Assembly: GCA_008638375.1 (NCBI GenBank) | Contig: CM018035.1 | Span: 5,453,077-5,517,076 of the forward strand | Direction of reading: 5' to 3' | Origin: Nyssa sinensis | Lineage: Eukaryota; Streptophyta; Magnoliopsida; Cornales; Nyssaceae | DNA length: 64,000 bases | Shown: one piece after another, positions 23,033-34,721 of the stretch | Layout of the letters: the number at the start of each line of letters is the position of its first letter | How positions within the stretch are numbered: the stretch's first letter is position 1 | Notes under the pieces: model-generated | What the model was told of the DNA's origin: nothing | The model's input: only the letters and a program-made list of their open reading frames with translations | The model's database searches: none | Position numbers and translations under genes: made by a program

Positions 23033-26000
23033 ATGCCTCGCTCTTCATCCAGGAAAGGGCAAACCAATTCTACGGCGGCGAATAATTCATCTTCTGTTGA
23101 TATCTTCCGCTCTGGTAATCGATTATTTCTATGTATTTTGATTCGATTTTAGTGTAATTATTGAGTGAGTCAGATAGTTCTTTTATGGTTGATTTGTTGT
23201 TTCTGTTAATCTTTCTTCAACGTGTGATGATCTCGTACTTGCTCGATTGAAGGTGGCTTGGTTTGTATAATTCGAATTACAAGTTGGGATTCTTTGAGCC
23301 ATTGTGATTACATGTGCACTTCTTTTGCTTTTATGGTGGATGCAGAGGATTTATCGGGTCCTGTAGTGTCCTGAGTATATAGCTTACCTGTGGTATTTAT
23401 GTGTATTAATAGTAAAGTCAAGAAGATGTAAATTAATGAAAAATCGATACTTGGACAAGTAGTGTGCAGCCATGAACTGAATGCTCTGTCCAAGATTTCT
23501 CAATTACAAAAGCCCTGGAAACAAACATGGCAAGGCACCTTTTGAAAAATCCTGAAGTTATTAAGGGCTAGCCCAGTAAGCCCAAATTAAACAACATAGC
23601 TGAATAGAATGTCCAGATTACAGTCGTGTCTATAATAATTAATATTCAATAACTTAATAATCTCTAGTATTTAATAATTATTTGAGGAACCAACTTCCTT
23701 CTAATTCTAGAAGGAGGAGGAGGAGGAACCAAAATCATAATTTTATTATTTAATAATTAATAGTTTTTTTTTTAAATCCCTTTATAGTATTTATAATTAT
23801 TAAAATAGAAAAATACAATAACATTAATTTTTAGAAATAAAAAAATGAAGAATAAGAGATTTCTTATTACTTAAATTAAATATAATACATATTTTATATG
23901 AAAAAATTATCACTCTTGGAATTGTATATGCATGTCCTGTTTTTATGCAGAAATTCTTAAACTTGCAAGAAAATATTTTTATTAATAAAAATTATAAAAA
24001 AAAAACTTAGTAATTAATCATTTTTGGATCTCAAAAGATTATTAATTATTAGAGAGTAGAGTAGACATGTGTTAAGGGTGGGGGCTTGCAAGTGGGATGG
24101 ATTGAAGCCATTGAGCTTGGGCAAGTTGGGATTTGGAATGAGTTTTTGGCTTGGGTTGAGAAAGTCTAACCCGACATAAGGTTGGGTTGGGCATGGGTTA
24201 AGTCCTTGGGCAACATTACGTGCAAAGTATATGCTGAAAAAGGTTCATGGATATTCAATTACACTTGTATTTCATCAATGATAGTCATGAAAATTCAATT
24301 TACCATAGATTTTTTTAAAAAAAATTTACGTGTCCATGAAAAGCTCTGGAGGGGAAAACAAAAGGAGTGAGATATATGCAAATAAGAGATTGATTAGTTT
24401 GAAGTAAACTTCTTGAGTTTGAGAGAGAGAGAGGTCGATTGGCCTAAAGCAGTAAATTTGAAGCAAAATTTAATTCCTTCTTTCATTGCTTATAATAGAA
24501 AAATGACCAACTGAAAAAAATAAAAAATAAAAAAGAGGAAAGGAAGCAAGGTTGAATCATGCTAGTCAAAATGAGGAGTATAATGGCCTAATAAGTTGCT
24601 ATAGCAGTCGACTAGTTTGAAATGGACTAGAAAAGTCCATCTTGATGTTTTCTATTTTGTCGCAAAGTCAAAATGAGAAGAATGGGTGGCAGTCTATATT
24701 GATGCAGCTGCATGAATGACAAATGCAAACTGATGCAGCGGTTAGAGTTGATGCAGCATGCATCAATAGTTAGTTTATGGCATGCCAGCTACATATTTAT
24801 GCAATGAAATATCATTTACATCGGTTTGTTTGATCCAAGAACTATGTCAAGCATATATTCTGCTTTTAATTTTTTTTTTATTTTTTGGGTGGAACTTGGA
24901 AGACTTATATTTTGATGAAGCACGAGTTATATTGGATTATTTGACATGCACCTTTGTATTTTGAACCGGAAACCTGGTTGGCTGGCGAGTTTCTATGTTT
25001 CTAGTGTGAGGCTTCTTTTAATTTTACTTGCGTGATTCAGCTATTTTCATTGTCATTTACTCTTTAAGCAATATCCAGTAAGCTATTTTTTAATCGGTTA
25101 TACATTTCCTAACTGGTTATAATATTTAAATTTTATTCCTTCAGCTTCAGGTAAAGCTGCTACCAAAGAGTTGGAACGAATCGATCATCTGTTTTATTCA
25201 TATGCCAATAGTTCATCTGGTATGATTGAGTAAGTCTACTACATTAAAATTTGTGGTCCAATTTGGGGCATGGGTGCTTGCACTATAACTTTTTCGAAAG
25301 TCAGTTTTGGTACTTTGAATTTAAATTCATGACAGTGAACTGTATATCATTTTTATGTTATATATTTTAAGAAGCTTCTTCGTGTTCCTTATAAAATTGG
25401 TAATTGTTATTATATACACAATTCTGCTTGTATGTTAATGTATATATAGTTATGTTTAGGGGAACTCCGGCTTGAAGTTTGAGTTGGCATTTGTGTTATT
25501 TACTTTAATCTGAACAAAAAGCATCCAAGTGAGGCCTGGGGTTTTACCAGTGTACAACCCGAAGAGGAAGGTTGTGCTCATGTTTCTCTGGAAGCTGTGC
25601 TGTTTTAATATTTTTAAATACTCTCTTCTCTCTCTCTCTCTCTCTCTCTCTTCCTTGCTGATATTCACAAATCGGACTGATCTGTTGGATATCTTGGATG
25701 TGGAGATAGGGTAAATTGGAATTAGGGAGAATGATGGCTTTTAAATTTAATCTAATCATATTTTGGAGCTGGAATGACCCCTTCATTGAAGATAGCCATT
25801 TTAAAACAAGCGATATTATAGTTTTCATTGGTGGTGGGACCGTGGGAGTGAGAAGTGGGTTGCGTTCCTTGCAGATATTAAGAACTCCTTATGTGGGGAG
25901 CCATTGAAAGTTGCGGAACTTTATTTTTGTAAATGTCTGTTAGAAATAGAACAGTCTAGTTTAGAAACTGAGACAGGATCACACCTTCATGTTACTTTCT

Positions 26001-29000
26001 TTCGGTTCAAATGTTGTCCAGCCCAATTTCTACAGAACATTTTTCCTTGTTTTGGATTTGGTATATTTTGTTTCTGCAATTGGACTACCTGATCATCCTT
26101 CATTTTCTTTTTCAGATTTTCTAGAATGAATAATTTTCAATTTTTTTTTTTTATTTTCAACACATTTGATGTAATAGAGCTCTTAGTGTGATCATGTGTG
26201 GCTCTTGGTTGCAGATAACTAGGTAATGATCTTTGTGGGAGTTCAAGGTGGCCACTTGCATGTTATATATAGTCATGTATATAATTACAGCTTTGATGTT
26301 TGTTGTCTGTATCTTATAAATTCATATTACACTTTTGAAGATTTATTTATTGGTTTTTATATATTTATTGTTTTTTTTTTTGTTTCATTTTTTATTTTTG
26401 GAGGGGGAGGGGGCAGAGGGGTTTGACAATACTTTCTAGAATTTTTTTCGTTCATCGATTGTTTAACTTGTTAAAATATTCATCATGAGAGCTCACGAAA
26501 AAAAAAAGAAGCTTACTGGGAAGACTTTTTGACATTATTAGCAATCTTAGGAGCTTTGAATTGTAAAAGATTGTCCAAAAATAGAAAAAGGCTAGATTAA
26601 CTTTTACCCCATGAAATAGTTAATTTTATAGGGAAGAAAGGAAAAGGAAAATCCCAATGTCCCATCAAACAATTAAATTACCATTTTTAGCTAAATATGT
26701 GTGTGTGTATTTTTCTTTACATCTTATATGTTCTATGAGGTGAAACATGTATCAGTATCGTGAAATTTATTTAATGACAGAGCTCTTTTCATTCACTAGT
26801 ACACTTTTTTTTGATAGGTAAGTGTTCCTGGGGGTGGGAGTTGAACGTGGGACCTTTGGGGACATTATTTACTAGTACACTTTTAAGAGTTTCATTTATT
26901 GTATCTCATTGATATTTTCCATCATATATGTGATATTCTTACATTTTCTTTAACAGCCCTGAAGGAATTGAGACTCTTTGTTCAGATTTGGAAGTTGATC
27001 ATACCGATGTCAGGATATTGATGCTTGCTTGGTAAGTTATGTTTTATATAGTCATATGACTTCCCCGGTTATTAATTTAGGAATAGTACAGCTGATGGAC
27101 TACATGTTTCAGGAAAATGAAAGCTGAAAAGCAAGGATACTTCACCCTGGTAAGAAAAGAAAATTTCGTATGCATATTAACTTCAATAATCCTATTAATT
27201 GAATCTTCTTTCTAATGCTGTTGTTATAGTTTTAATTTCTGTAGAGTTACTACTTAGTTCATTATATTTTTTAATTTGTCATGTTCATTGAAGTCCAACT
27301 TTGAAAATGTCAATGTCTATTTTCAAATCATATGTCATGTCAATGTTGGGACAAGGCTTTGTTGTATTGATTTGTTGAGTTTTTTTGTCATAAATCTCAT
27401 TTTTCTTTATAGTATTTGCTTACCTGTATCAGACTAGCATTTTTATCAAATCTTAATCAGCGTGGCTTGACTAGGAAACTGGATAGATCTTTACAACATT
27501 AATTCTATCCAACTTAGCTTTTAATGAGAAACATGCATTGAAAATCTCCTAGGTATTGTCCTGTACAATAGTTGACATTGTCTGGTTGCAGGTGTGCACT
27601 GCCCGTTTCACAAGTTGTCCTCTTCCTCTCCTGTTTCCATTTGTCTTTGTGAAGGGCCAGGGGTTCATTTGTTTTAGGAATGAAGTTTGTTTATGACCTC
27701 TTAGGTGTTACCTTGTCTTCTGTCTTCTCTTTTTGATCGGTAAATGTAACTTGTATTTAAAAAAGTGCCCAAGAAGGGCACCCCGAAATACAAAAGCAAG
27801 GGAGCGGCACAAAAATTAAAGCCGTAAGTCCCTCAAAAAATCTATAAACTTTTCTAAATACATAGGATATTCCTCATTAAGTCAAAAGAAGAAGGTTTTC
27901 AAAAATACATCTTTAAAACCCCATGGGGGAGTTTCCACCCCATCAAAAACTCTCTTGTTTCTCTTCCAACATAGACACCAAACAAGACAAATGGGAGTCA
28001 TTCTCCATGCAAGCTTCAATTCCTTCCTCAATCTTTTGCATTGCCATCCCCAAAAAAGATACTCCCAAATGCACCCAAAAATGGAGAAGAGAAGGCTTCA
28101 CATATCCAAAGCAAACTTGCAATGAAGAAGAAGATGGTCTACCGTTTCCTCCTCCTCTTTGCACATTGGGCATCAACTTGGAAGATGAAAACCTCTTCTC
28201 TTGGGATTATTCACCCTTAAAATGGCACCCCAAGTCACTTCCCAAGCAAAAAAGGAGGCTTTCCTGGGAGCTCTAGATTCCCACACCACTCTCCATGGAA
28301 AGGAATTGTCCTTCGTCCCCACCAAGCTTCTATAGAAAGAGCGAACCGTGAAGTTGCCATCACCACTGCCCTTCCATTTGAGTCATCCCTTTGCCAATCC
28401 ACCAGAGTCATTTTGCTTAAGAGCGCCATAAACTCATCTACTTCTCTCAACTCCGAATCAAAAAATGGTCTCCTAAATTTGGGACTCCAAATCCTTCTAA
28501 CCCCCCCCCCCCCCCCCAAAAAACACCAACTCAATGCAATCCTCCACCAAACATTTCTTGTCCACCGCTAAATTGAAAAGGTTGGGAAGATGTTTTTCAA
28601 GGCCCCCTCCCCACTCCAAACATGCTCCCAAAACTTAATTCTAGAGCCATCCCCCATCTCCAACTTTGCATTTTGAACAAAGTCATGTTTCCTCCTCCTT
28701 ATAGCCTTCCAAACCCCACACTCGTGATCCTCTAAAACCTCCTGCGAATACCAACCTCTTTCTTCACAACCATATTTGGAGACCACAACATCCTTCCACA
28801 AGGATCTATCCTCCGTAGCAAATCTGTGCATCCACTTGCCTTGAAGTGTCTGGTTAAACAGCTTCAAGTCCTTAATCCCTAGACCGTCCCTCAATGAAAG
28901 GAGCTTTCACCTTGTCCCAATTAACTAGGTGAATCTTCTTGCCTTCCTCCTTTCCACCCTATTAAAAATCCCAATGACTCTTTTCCAGTTTCTTTCGGAA

Positions 29001-32000
29001 TGTAGCTGGCATTGCAAAATGACATGTAGTAAGTGAGCAAATTCTCCAAGGTGCTCCTAATGAGTATAATCCGCCCTTCTTTGGAGAGATACCGTCTTTT
29101 CCACCCTGCAAGTCGCTTCTGAAATCTTTCAATCACTGCATCTCAAATCCTCATTTGATCTCGACGAGGCTTCCAACGGAAGACCCATATACATAGTCGG
29201 GAGCCTATGCACCTGACACCCCATTCCCCACGCCATCTCCTCCACATTCGTGATATCACCAAGTGGAATAATTTGTGTCTTCTTCACGTACCTTGCCTTT
29301 TGGCTTCTTGTTGCATATTCCTAGAGATCATTCAAAAGAACTGAATTGGTGTGATATTGACTGGCACTAATATGAACACCACCTTTGTGGATTTTAGGGC
29401 CATTGGTTCCTTGTCCATATATTACAATCACTCATTTTTGCATACTTCATAACATTTTAATGTATCCTTTAGGGTTTTTTTTTTTTTTGCTTGGCACAAA
29501 CACAACATGCATTACTCAATTGGAGGGTGCCTTTTTTTGTCTTTGCCCACATAGTTGTCATTCTTTTGCATCCTCAACATCACATAATTTTTTGTGCTTT
29601 TTGTGATGGATTATTGAAAGGAGCATCAAATCACCTAATGGGTATATTTTCAGTTTTCAACTTTTTCTTGCTGAAGAAAGGGGCCTTACAAACCCCAGGG
29701 AGGGTGGCCGAGTGGGCGGTAGACAGCAACTAAGGGGTTTCCTCCCCACCTCCGAGATCACCAGGTTGAAACCCAACGGATGCCTACTTTCTCGTAGGGG
29801 CTAGTCCATACAGGGATCAGGACCCCCGCTAGTGGACGGTGGGATTGGTCCTCCGGATTAGTCGGCCCGAAGAGTCGGATACTGAGTTATCAAAAAAGGA
29901 AAAGAAAAAGGAAAAAAGAAAGGGGCCTTATATTGCTAATGAATCTTCTATTTACTACTGCTTTGAAAGGAGATGTATATGTTCTGCTTTACATGTCTCC
30001 TTTATCAGCATTCTATGTTTTTACTTAATTACTAGTTTCTTCTCTTTTTGATTTGTTGGAGAGTCATTTAGATACCTGCAGTCAATGCAATTTTTGTAAA
30101 TTGAAATGAGGCTTGTGGTTTCTTGAAAAGTATTAAACAGCCTATGAATCTTCAATTCATATCGATTGTCGAGATCAACCAATACTTTGGTATTACCGTC
30201 ATGTTTCTTTCTGGTATACAAGACCTTTTACCTCTCACTTGTACTCATCCACTACTTCCTAAGTATTTGTGATAAGGTTGCGAGGTTGCGAAAGATTGCA
30301 GGTTCCCCCACTCTGTCAATTTTTGTTGGAGTTACACATCTTTATTTTCATTCATTCTGTTATTTTGGGTACCTCTCCCTCCACTTTGTTATCAGCTATT
30401 GCTGTTTGTTTCAGCTGTGGATGATCTAGATCTTAATACATCCATTTCATGAAGTTAAATGTGTATGCATCTGTCTTAGAAGGCAAATAATACTTCTCTG
30501 TTAGACACACTTTTACTTGCATAGTGACACTAATGTCACAACAGGAACATGGGTGATGGCCAAGTAGATGATGCCTAGAATAGGGAAACAACTTCCTTTT
30601 GAAGTTACCAAGGCTGCATTCTTGTATGATAGCTCATTTAAACAAAAACTTCATATCAGTTTTCACCCTAAGATGTTGAAAATGATTTAGTTTTATTAAT
30701 ATTCTGTTGTCTCCATATCTTAAACTTTGGGGGATGAAATGGCCTTAAATGTAGAGACCTAATGTGTACCCAAGTTCAAGTAACGAAGGTAATGGAAAGA
30801 TGATGTTATAGAAAGTCAACAGCTCAAGGATTGTGTTTTGGGAAAAATGAGTTTGAAAAAAGAAAGTCTAAAATGTGTTGTTGGAAAATGAAGGGTCTGG
30901 TTTGTTTCAAACACAATTTTCTTATTTTTGGAAGTTAGAAGGTTTTTTTTTTTTTTGAAAACTATTTGAATATTTTCTTGAAATGGGCCTTTTTCTGTAA
31001 ACTTTACTTAGTTTTTTATGTTCTTAAAAACTTGAGTTCATTAAAGTTGGAAATGACTAAAATAGTGGCACCATTTCACAATTGTGGTAAGTTTCTTTAT
31101 TAAAGTGATTGGAAATAGGGTAGATGGAAATCAGTTTCTGAAAATGGAATCACAGGCCCAGATTTGCTTAGCCCAAGAAAGGAATCTTCATGTGGAAAAA
31201 TTGCATTCGGATCTTTAAAAAGATGCTAAATATTTGGTTGGCAACTGAGAGCACTCCTTTTGACAGAATCATCAATAACAGAATAGGAATGGTCAGCTTT
31301 CTAATGGTGTCACATGTTGAATGTCTTGTGGGTCAACCTGTCTTCACACTTTATTTTTCTCATATATCCAATGCTGCGGGTGTCATCTATCAGTTTATGT
31401 ATACACTGAAGACAACACAGTTGAATTCCTCTGTTGGTGTGTTGTCAGTTTTCTTTCCAGCCAGTTTATTTTTCATTTTTTTTGGTTGGTGGGGTGGGTT
31501 TAATTTGTACTTGGTGCGGCAACTTAGTTACTTGGACGCCAAAAAAGGAACCTGTTTTTTTCTACTCCAGTGGAGAGTTGAATATACCAATCTATAGCTC
31601 ATGGTCTGCTTATGGGTTGTTTTGACCTGTATTATTTCCTTTTGAGTTGGGTCCAGCACTTGGTCCCATGAGCTTGTAATTTTTATTTATTTATCGATAA
31701 GTACCCATGAGCTTGTATTGTGACAATGCTCAGATTAGTTACCGGTTGTAATTATATTGTTCAACGTTCAACTACGCAAAAATTTTAGGGCTGCAATGTC
31801 AATTTATCAGGATACATTGTCATTCGGAAAATGTTGAGAAGATAATTACACCCATTTGTTTCTTTTAGTTAGGTACTTAGGTTTAGTGACATTGTTCTCC
31901 AAAAACAAATTTAGATTCAGTCAATTCCTTTTCTTCCATTTTGTTTTGTCATTTTCCATCTTCCCCATCCATAAATCTTAACTTCAGTCATTTTTTTTGC

Positions 32001-34721
32001 ATTATTTCTACCGGACATTCGATATATTGTTTCCTTTCCTTTTCTCAAATTTGTTAATATTTAAAATGACTACTAATCTTATCCTTTATAGGATGAGTGG
32101 CGAGGAGGCCTCAAAGCACTTCGGGCTGACACTATAGCCAAATTAAAGAAGGCACTGCCAGAGCTGGAGAAAGAGGTACACTATTCTAACTGTTATCTTT
32201 TTGTGCACATGATGGCATCGAGGTAAGTTCTGTGATGTGTATTGGACTGATATGCGGTTGTGAAAAAGGATGCCAGACTGCTGATTCCCTTTTTGCTCTT
32301 TATGTTTTTCCTCTTAAAAGGTCAAAAGGCCATCAAATTTCGTGGATTTCTATTCCTATGCATTTTGGTACTGCTTAACAGGTACAGTGAATCTATGGCA
32401 GGCTTTAGATTAATGTTGGAGAACTTTAACTTTACTCCTTTTTGTGCTGCTTACCAGTTTTTATTATATGTTGTTTTAGAGGAGAAACAAAAGAGTATAG
32501 ACATTGAGAGCATCTGTGAATTGCTAGATCTTGTTCTAGGGTCTCAATTCCGGGCCCAGGTTGACACATTTGTTGAGTATCTAAAGGTGAGTAGCTGTAA
32601 TTCAGCCATGTTCTCTCTGCAATGCAGTTGTTTATGTTTTGATGGCTCAATGTCCAATTTGCATGCCCATATTTCATCATGTATTTATGAGGAAAGGATT
32701 TCTTCAATTTTGAGTTATCAGTTAAGTAATGATCAAAAAAAAAAATTTGAACTAAGCTTGAATTTTTGTCAAAATAATGAATGTCATATGGGTCCAGTTT
32801 GCTCAGTTTACCAACTGCATCACTTCATATTGTGGTACTGCTGAACATTTTCCATCTTTTTGGTCATGGAATGGAGAAGGTTTTTGCAACACCACTGTTT
32901 GCTTTACAGCAAAAGCTGGCAGAGTTCCTGCATACGATGATGCAGCATGATGCAAGTGGTGATCTTACGGACCTGATAGGCTTACACAGGAGCCAACACC
33001 ATTTAATTGCAGTTTTATGTTTTTTTCTTGAAACCCCAGCCCCCCTCTAAAAAAATAATAAATAAATAAAAACAAGTAACAAAAGAAGAATTCTCATCCA
33101 ATTGCCTGTGCCTTGAATGCAGACACAGATTGAATACAAGGTCATAAACATGGATCAGTGGATGGGTTTTTTTCGGTTTTGCAACGAGGTAATCTGATGG
33201 TTTAGTTACTATTTGGAATTTATAGATTATCTTTTCTTATGATTGTTCCTCTTACATAGACTAACTGGTTGACATATGTGATGCAATTAAATGACATATG
33301 AAGTCACAGTGTATTTATGATATAACCTTTGATTTATGCCACAAGCACACAAGGTAATCACTACTTGGTGAAGTATGATTTCTTGTCTAACCCCATATTA
33401 AATTTCCAAAACGTTGCCCTTAATTTGTGGGGACATTTATATTTCCCATTGATTTTGAAGCCACAAATTTGATATATACTCAAGTTACGAATGCAATCTT
33501 TTTTTCCCTTTCATTTCATTTCTGTTTATTTTTTTTTTTTCATTTTTCATTTTTTTTTGGGGGGGGGGGAGGGGGGTTAATTAGTCTCATTTCTTGCATT
33601 TTGTTTAGGTTTTGCAACATTAAAAAAAAATGGTACTGGCTTATAGCTAAGAAGTGTGGACATGGGACATGGGACATGGATACAATATGGACACGACATT
33701 TTTCAAAAAAAAAAAGGACACGGATATGTCAATCAAAATTGGCATAAAAACACAAATCACAATAATATTATTACAATATCAAATTAATAACACTACTAAT
33801 AAAAATATAAGATTTTTTTCATTTAATCATTAACATCAGTTCCAAAACAAATTATCTAACTACTACATGAAACATATATGTGTATATATATATATATGTA
33901 TATATATATATAAAAAAAAGAAAAGCATAGAAGAAGAGGAGAAAAATATGAAAAAGTAAAAAAATCCAAAAAAGCATGTCTCTAACGTTTCCAAGACATG
34001 TTTGACACGTGTCCCTAAAAACAAATTGGACACTCTTTTTTTGCGTCTAACATGTGTTCAACATTGATCCGTGAGCCAAAATAAAGCGGTTGTGCTTCAA
34101 AAGCTTATAGTGGTAATTTTGTAACCAACTTTATACTTCCCTTCAAACATGCTTATGGGTGGGGTTCATTCATTTTGAAGGTGGAAAGTAGATTCTTCTC
34201 CCATTTAATCTTTGATGCAAATTATTTTCTTTAAACTTTGGTTCAAACTTCTAACTGATCATTTTGATCGTGTGAATGATATATTAAGTTATAGGAAATA
34301 TGTGAGTGATGTTTTGCATTTTTTTTATCAGAGACCTTAGTAATTAGACTCATTTCTGCATTTTGTTTGGGTTTTAGAACATAATCAAAATTGGCATTGG
34401 CTTGTAGTGGTAATTTTGTAACCAACTATGTACTTCTCGTCATACATGCTTATGAGGGGGGGAAGAGGGAGGGGTTCATTCACTTTGAAGGTGCAATATA
34501 GATTCTCCTTCCATTAATTTATTTAAGACTTTGGTTCGAACTTTTAACTGATCATTAGTCTTTGTGAATGATATATTGAGTTATAGGAACTCTGTGACTG
34601 ATGATTTGCAATTTTTTTTAAACAGATTAGTTTCCCAGACCTCAGTAATTATGATGCAGAACTTGCTTGGCCCTTGATCCTGGACAATTTTGTTGAATGG
34701 ATGAGAGCAAAGCAGGGCTAA
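23033..34721 (+). CDS. DCN1-like protein (cullin neddylation, PONY domain), nine exons
   Basis: DCN1-like proteins bind cullins and the NEDD8-conjugating enzyme Ubc12 and promote neddylation of cullin-RING ubiquitin ligases. Exons are 23033-23114, 25145-25229, 26957-27031, 27113-27149, 32092-32175, 32321-32381, 32480-32586, 33123-33188 and 34626-34721. All have GT...AG borders and phases that join into 693 bases, 230 aa, ending in TAA. The N-terminal ~30 residues are Ser/Asn-rich. The potentiating-neddylation (PONY) domain fills the rest and shows RIDHLFYSYAN, GIETLCSDLEVD, RGGLKALRADTI, EEKQKSIDIESICELLDLVL, INMDQWMGFFRFCNEISFPD and AWPLILDNFVEWM. The length is normal and there is no defect. 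Intron 4 (4.9 kb) holds a LINE and a SINE. The last intron holds a TIR element and a tandem duplication. It is one of several plant paralogues, so the exact orthologue is left open. Confidence 0.95.
25623..25651. repeat. (CT)n microsatellite in DCN1-like intron 2
   Basis: A pure TC run of about 29 bases. Open frames on either strand over it are low-complexity Leu-Ser or Glu-Arg and are not genes. Confidence 0.9.
26809..26870 (-). mobile_element. Truncated SINE, 62 bp, with 14-bp target duplication
   Basis: ACTAGTACACTTTT is present exactly at 26795-26808 and 26871-26884. In reverse complement the insert contains ACGTTCAACTCCC, an intact polymerase III B-box, and ends CTTACCTATCAAAA. The A-box side is absent, so the copy is 5'-truncated. 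It sits in DCN1-like intron 2, 86 bases before exon 3. Confidence 0.75.
27729..29288 (-). mobile_element. 5'-truncated L1-type LINE, ~1.56 kb, degenerate
   Basis: Minus-strand frames broken by shifts and stops encode the end of a plant LINE polyprotein. From 29280 downwards the order is the end of the reverse-transcriptase domain (CQVHRLPTMYMGLPLEAS, then IERFQKRLAGWKRRYLSKEG), the connecting region (GLGIKDLKLFNQTLQGKWMH, then WKDVVVSKYGCEERGWYS) and the approach to the zf-RVT domain (SIEAWWGRRTIPFHGEW). The 3' end is ...TTACCGATCAAAAAG. The flanks TACCTTGTCTTCTGTCTTCT (27709-27728) and TACCTTGCCTTTTGGCTTCT (29289-29308) agree at 17 of 20 positions and are probably a decayed target duplication. 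A C17 run at 28501-28517 interrupts it. It lies inside DCN1-like intron 4, antisense to the gene. Confidence 0.85.
29689..29915 (+). mobile_element. Full-length tRNA-derived SINE, 227 bp, with perfect 15-bp target duplication
   Basis: AAGAAAGGGGCCTTA occurs at 29674-29688 and again at 29916-29930. The 5' end has TGGCCGAGTGG (29705-29715), a perfect match to the A-box (TRGYNNARNNG) and similar to a leucine-type tRNA. GGTTGAAACCC (29764-29774) follows, a B-box that appears one base short. A tRNA-unrelated body with GGATCAGGACCCCC and GTCGGCCCGAAGAGTCGG follows. The tail is GAGTTATCAAAAAAGG and an A/G-rich run. Non-coding, in DCN1-like intron 4 about 400 bp from the LINE. Confidence 0.88.
31679..31703 (-). 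mobile_element. 25-base retroposon stub between target duplications
   Basis: CCCATGAGCTTGTA is exact at 31665-31678 and 31704-31717. The insert on the minus strand reads TACTTATCGATAAATAAATA followed by A-rich bases, resembling the 3' ends of the larger retroposons here with little else left. Confidence 0.6.
33560..34660. repeat. ~300-bp tandem duplication spanning the last intron/exon border of the DCN1-like gene
   Basis: The upstream copy (about 33578-33646 continuing at 34111-34345) and downstream copy (about 34341-34650) share ATTAGWCTCATTTC, GCATTTTGTTTRGGTTTT, TGGTAATTTTGTAACCAACT, CATGCTTATG, GGGTTCATTCAYTTTGAAGGTG and ACTGATCATT at an offset of 297 bases, once an inserted element is removed. 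The downstream copy ends in the true acceptor and start of exon 9 (CCCAGACCTCAGTAATTATG). The upstream copy has the corresponding decayed stretch TATCAGAGACCTTAGTAATTAG at 34327-34348. Confidence 0.75.
33647..34102. mobile_element. Non-autonomous TIR element with 8-bp target duplication (hAT-like), 456 bp
   Basis: GCTTATAG is exact at 33639-33646 and 34103-34110. The uninterrupted 297-bp-offset copy of this region shows the pre-insertion sequence (GGCTTGTAG then TGGTAATT), supporting one insertion event. The ends are CTAAGAAGTGTGGAC and, in reverse complement, TTTTGAAGCACAACC, a weak inverted repeat sharing GAAG. The interior has direct and inverted GACACG/CGTGTC words, a GGACATG triplication at the left and a TA microsatellite at 33880-33912. 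An 8-bp duplication fits hAT. No transposase is encoded. Confidence 0.7.

Noticed and set aside
29700..29780. A genuine tRNA gene
   Set aside because: The A-box and B-box are present, but no acceptor stem or anticodon arm pairs properly. The block is part of a SINE with an A-tail and target duplication.
31190..31597. 135-codon open frame in DCN1-like intron 4
   Set aside because: It has no recognisable domain, no splice context, and includes a TTTTTTGG-type low-complexity run; it lies wholly within a well-defined intron.
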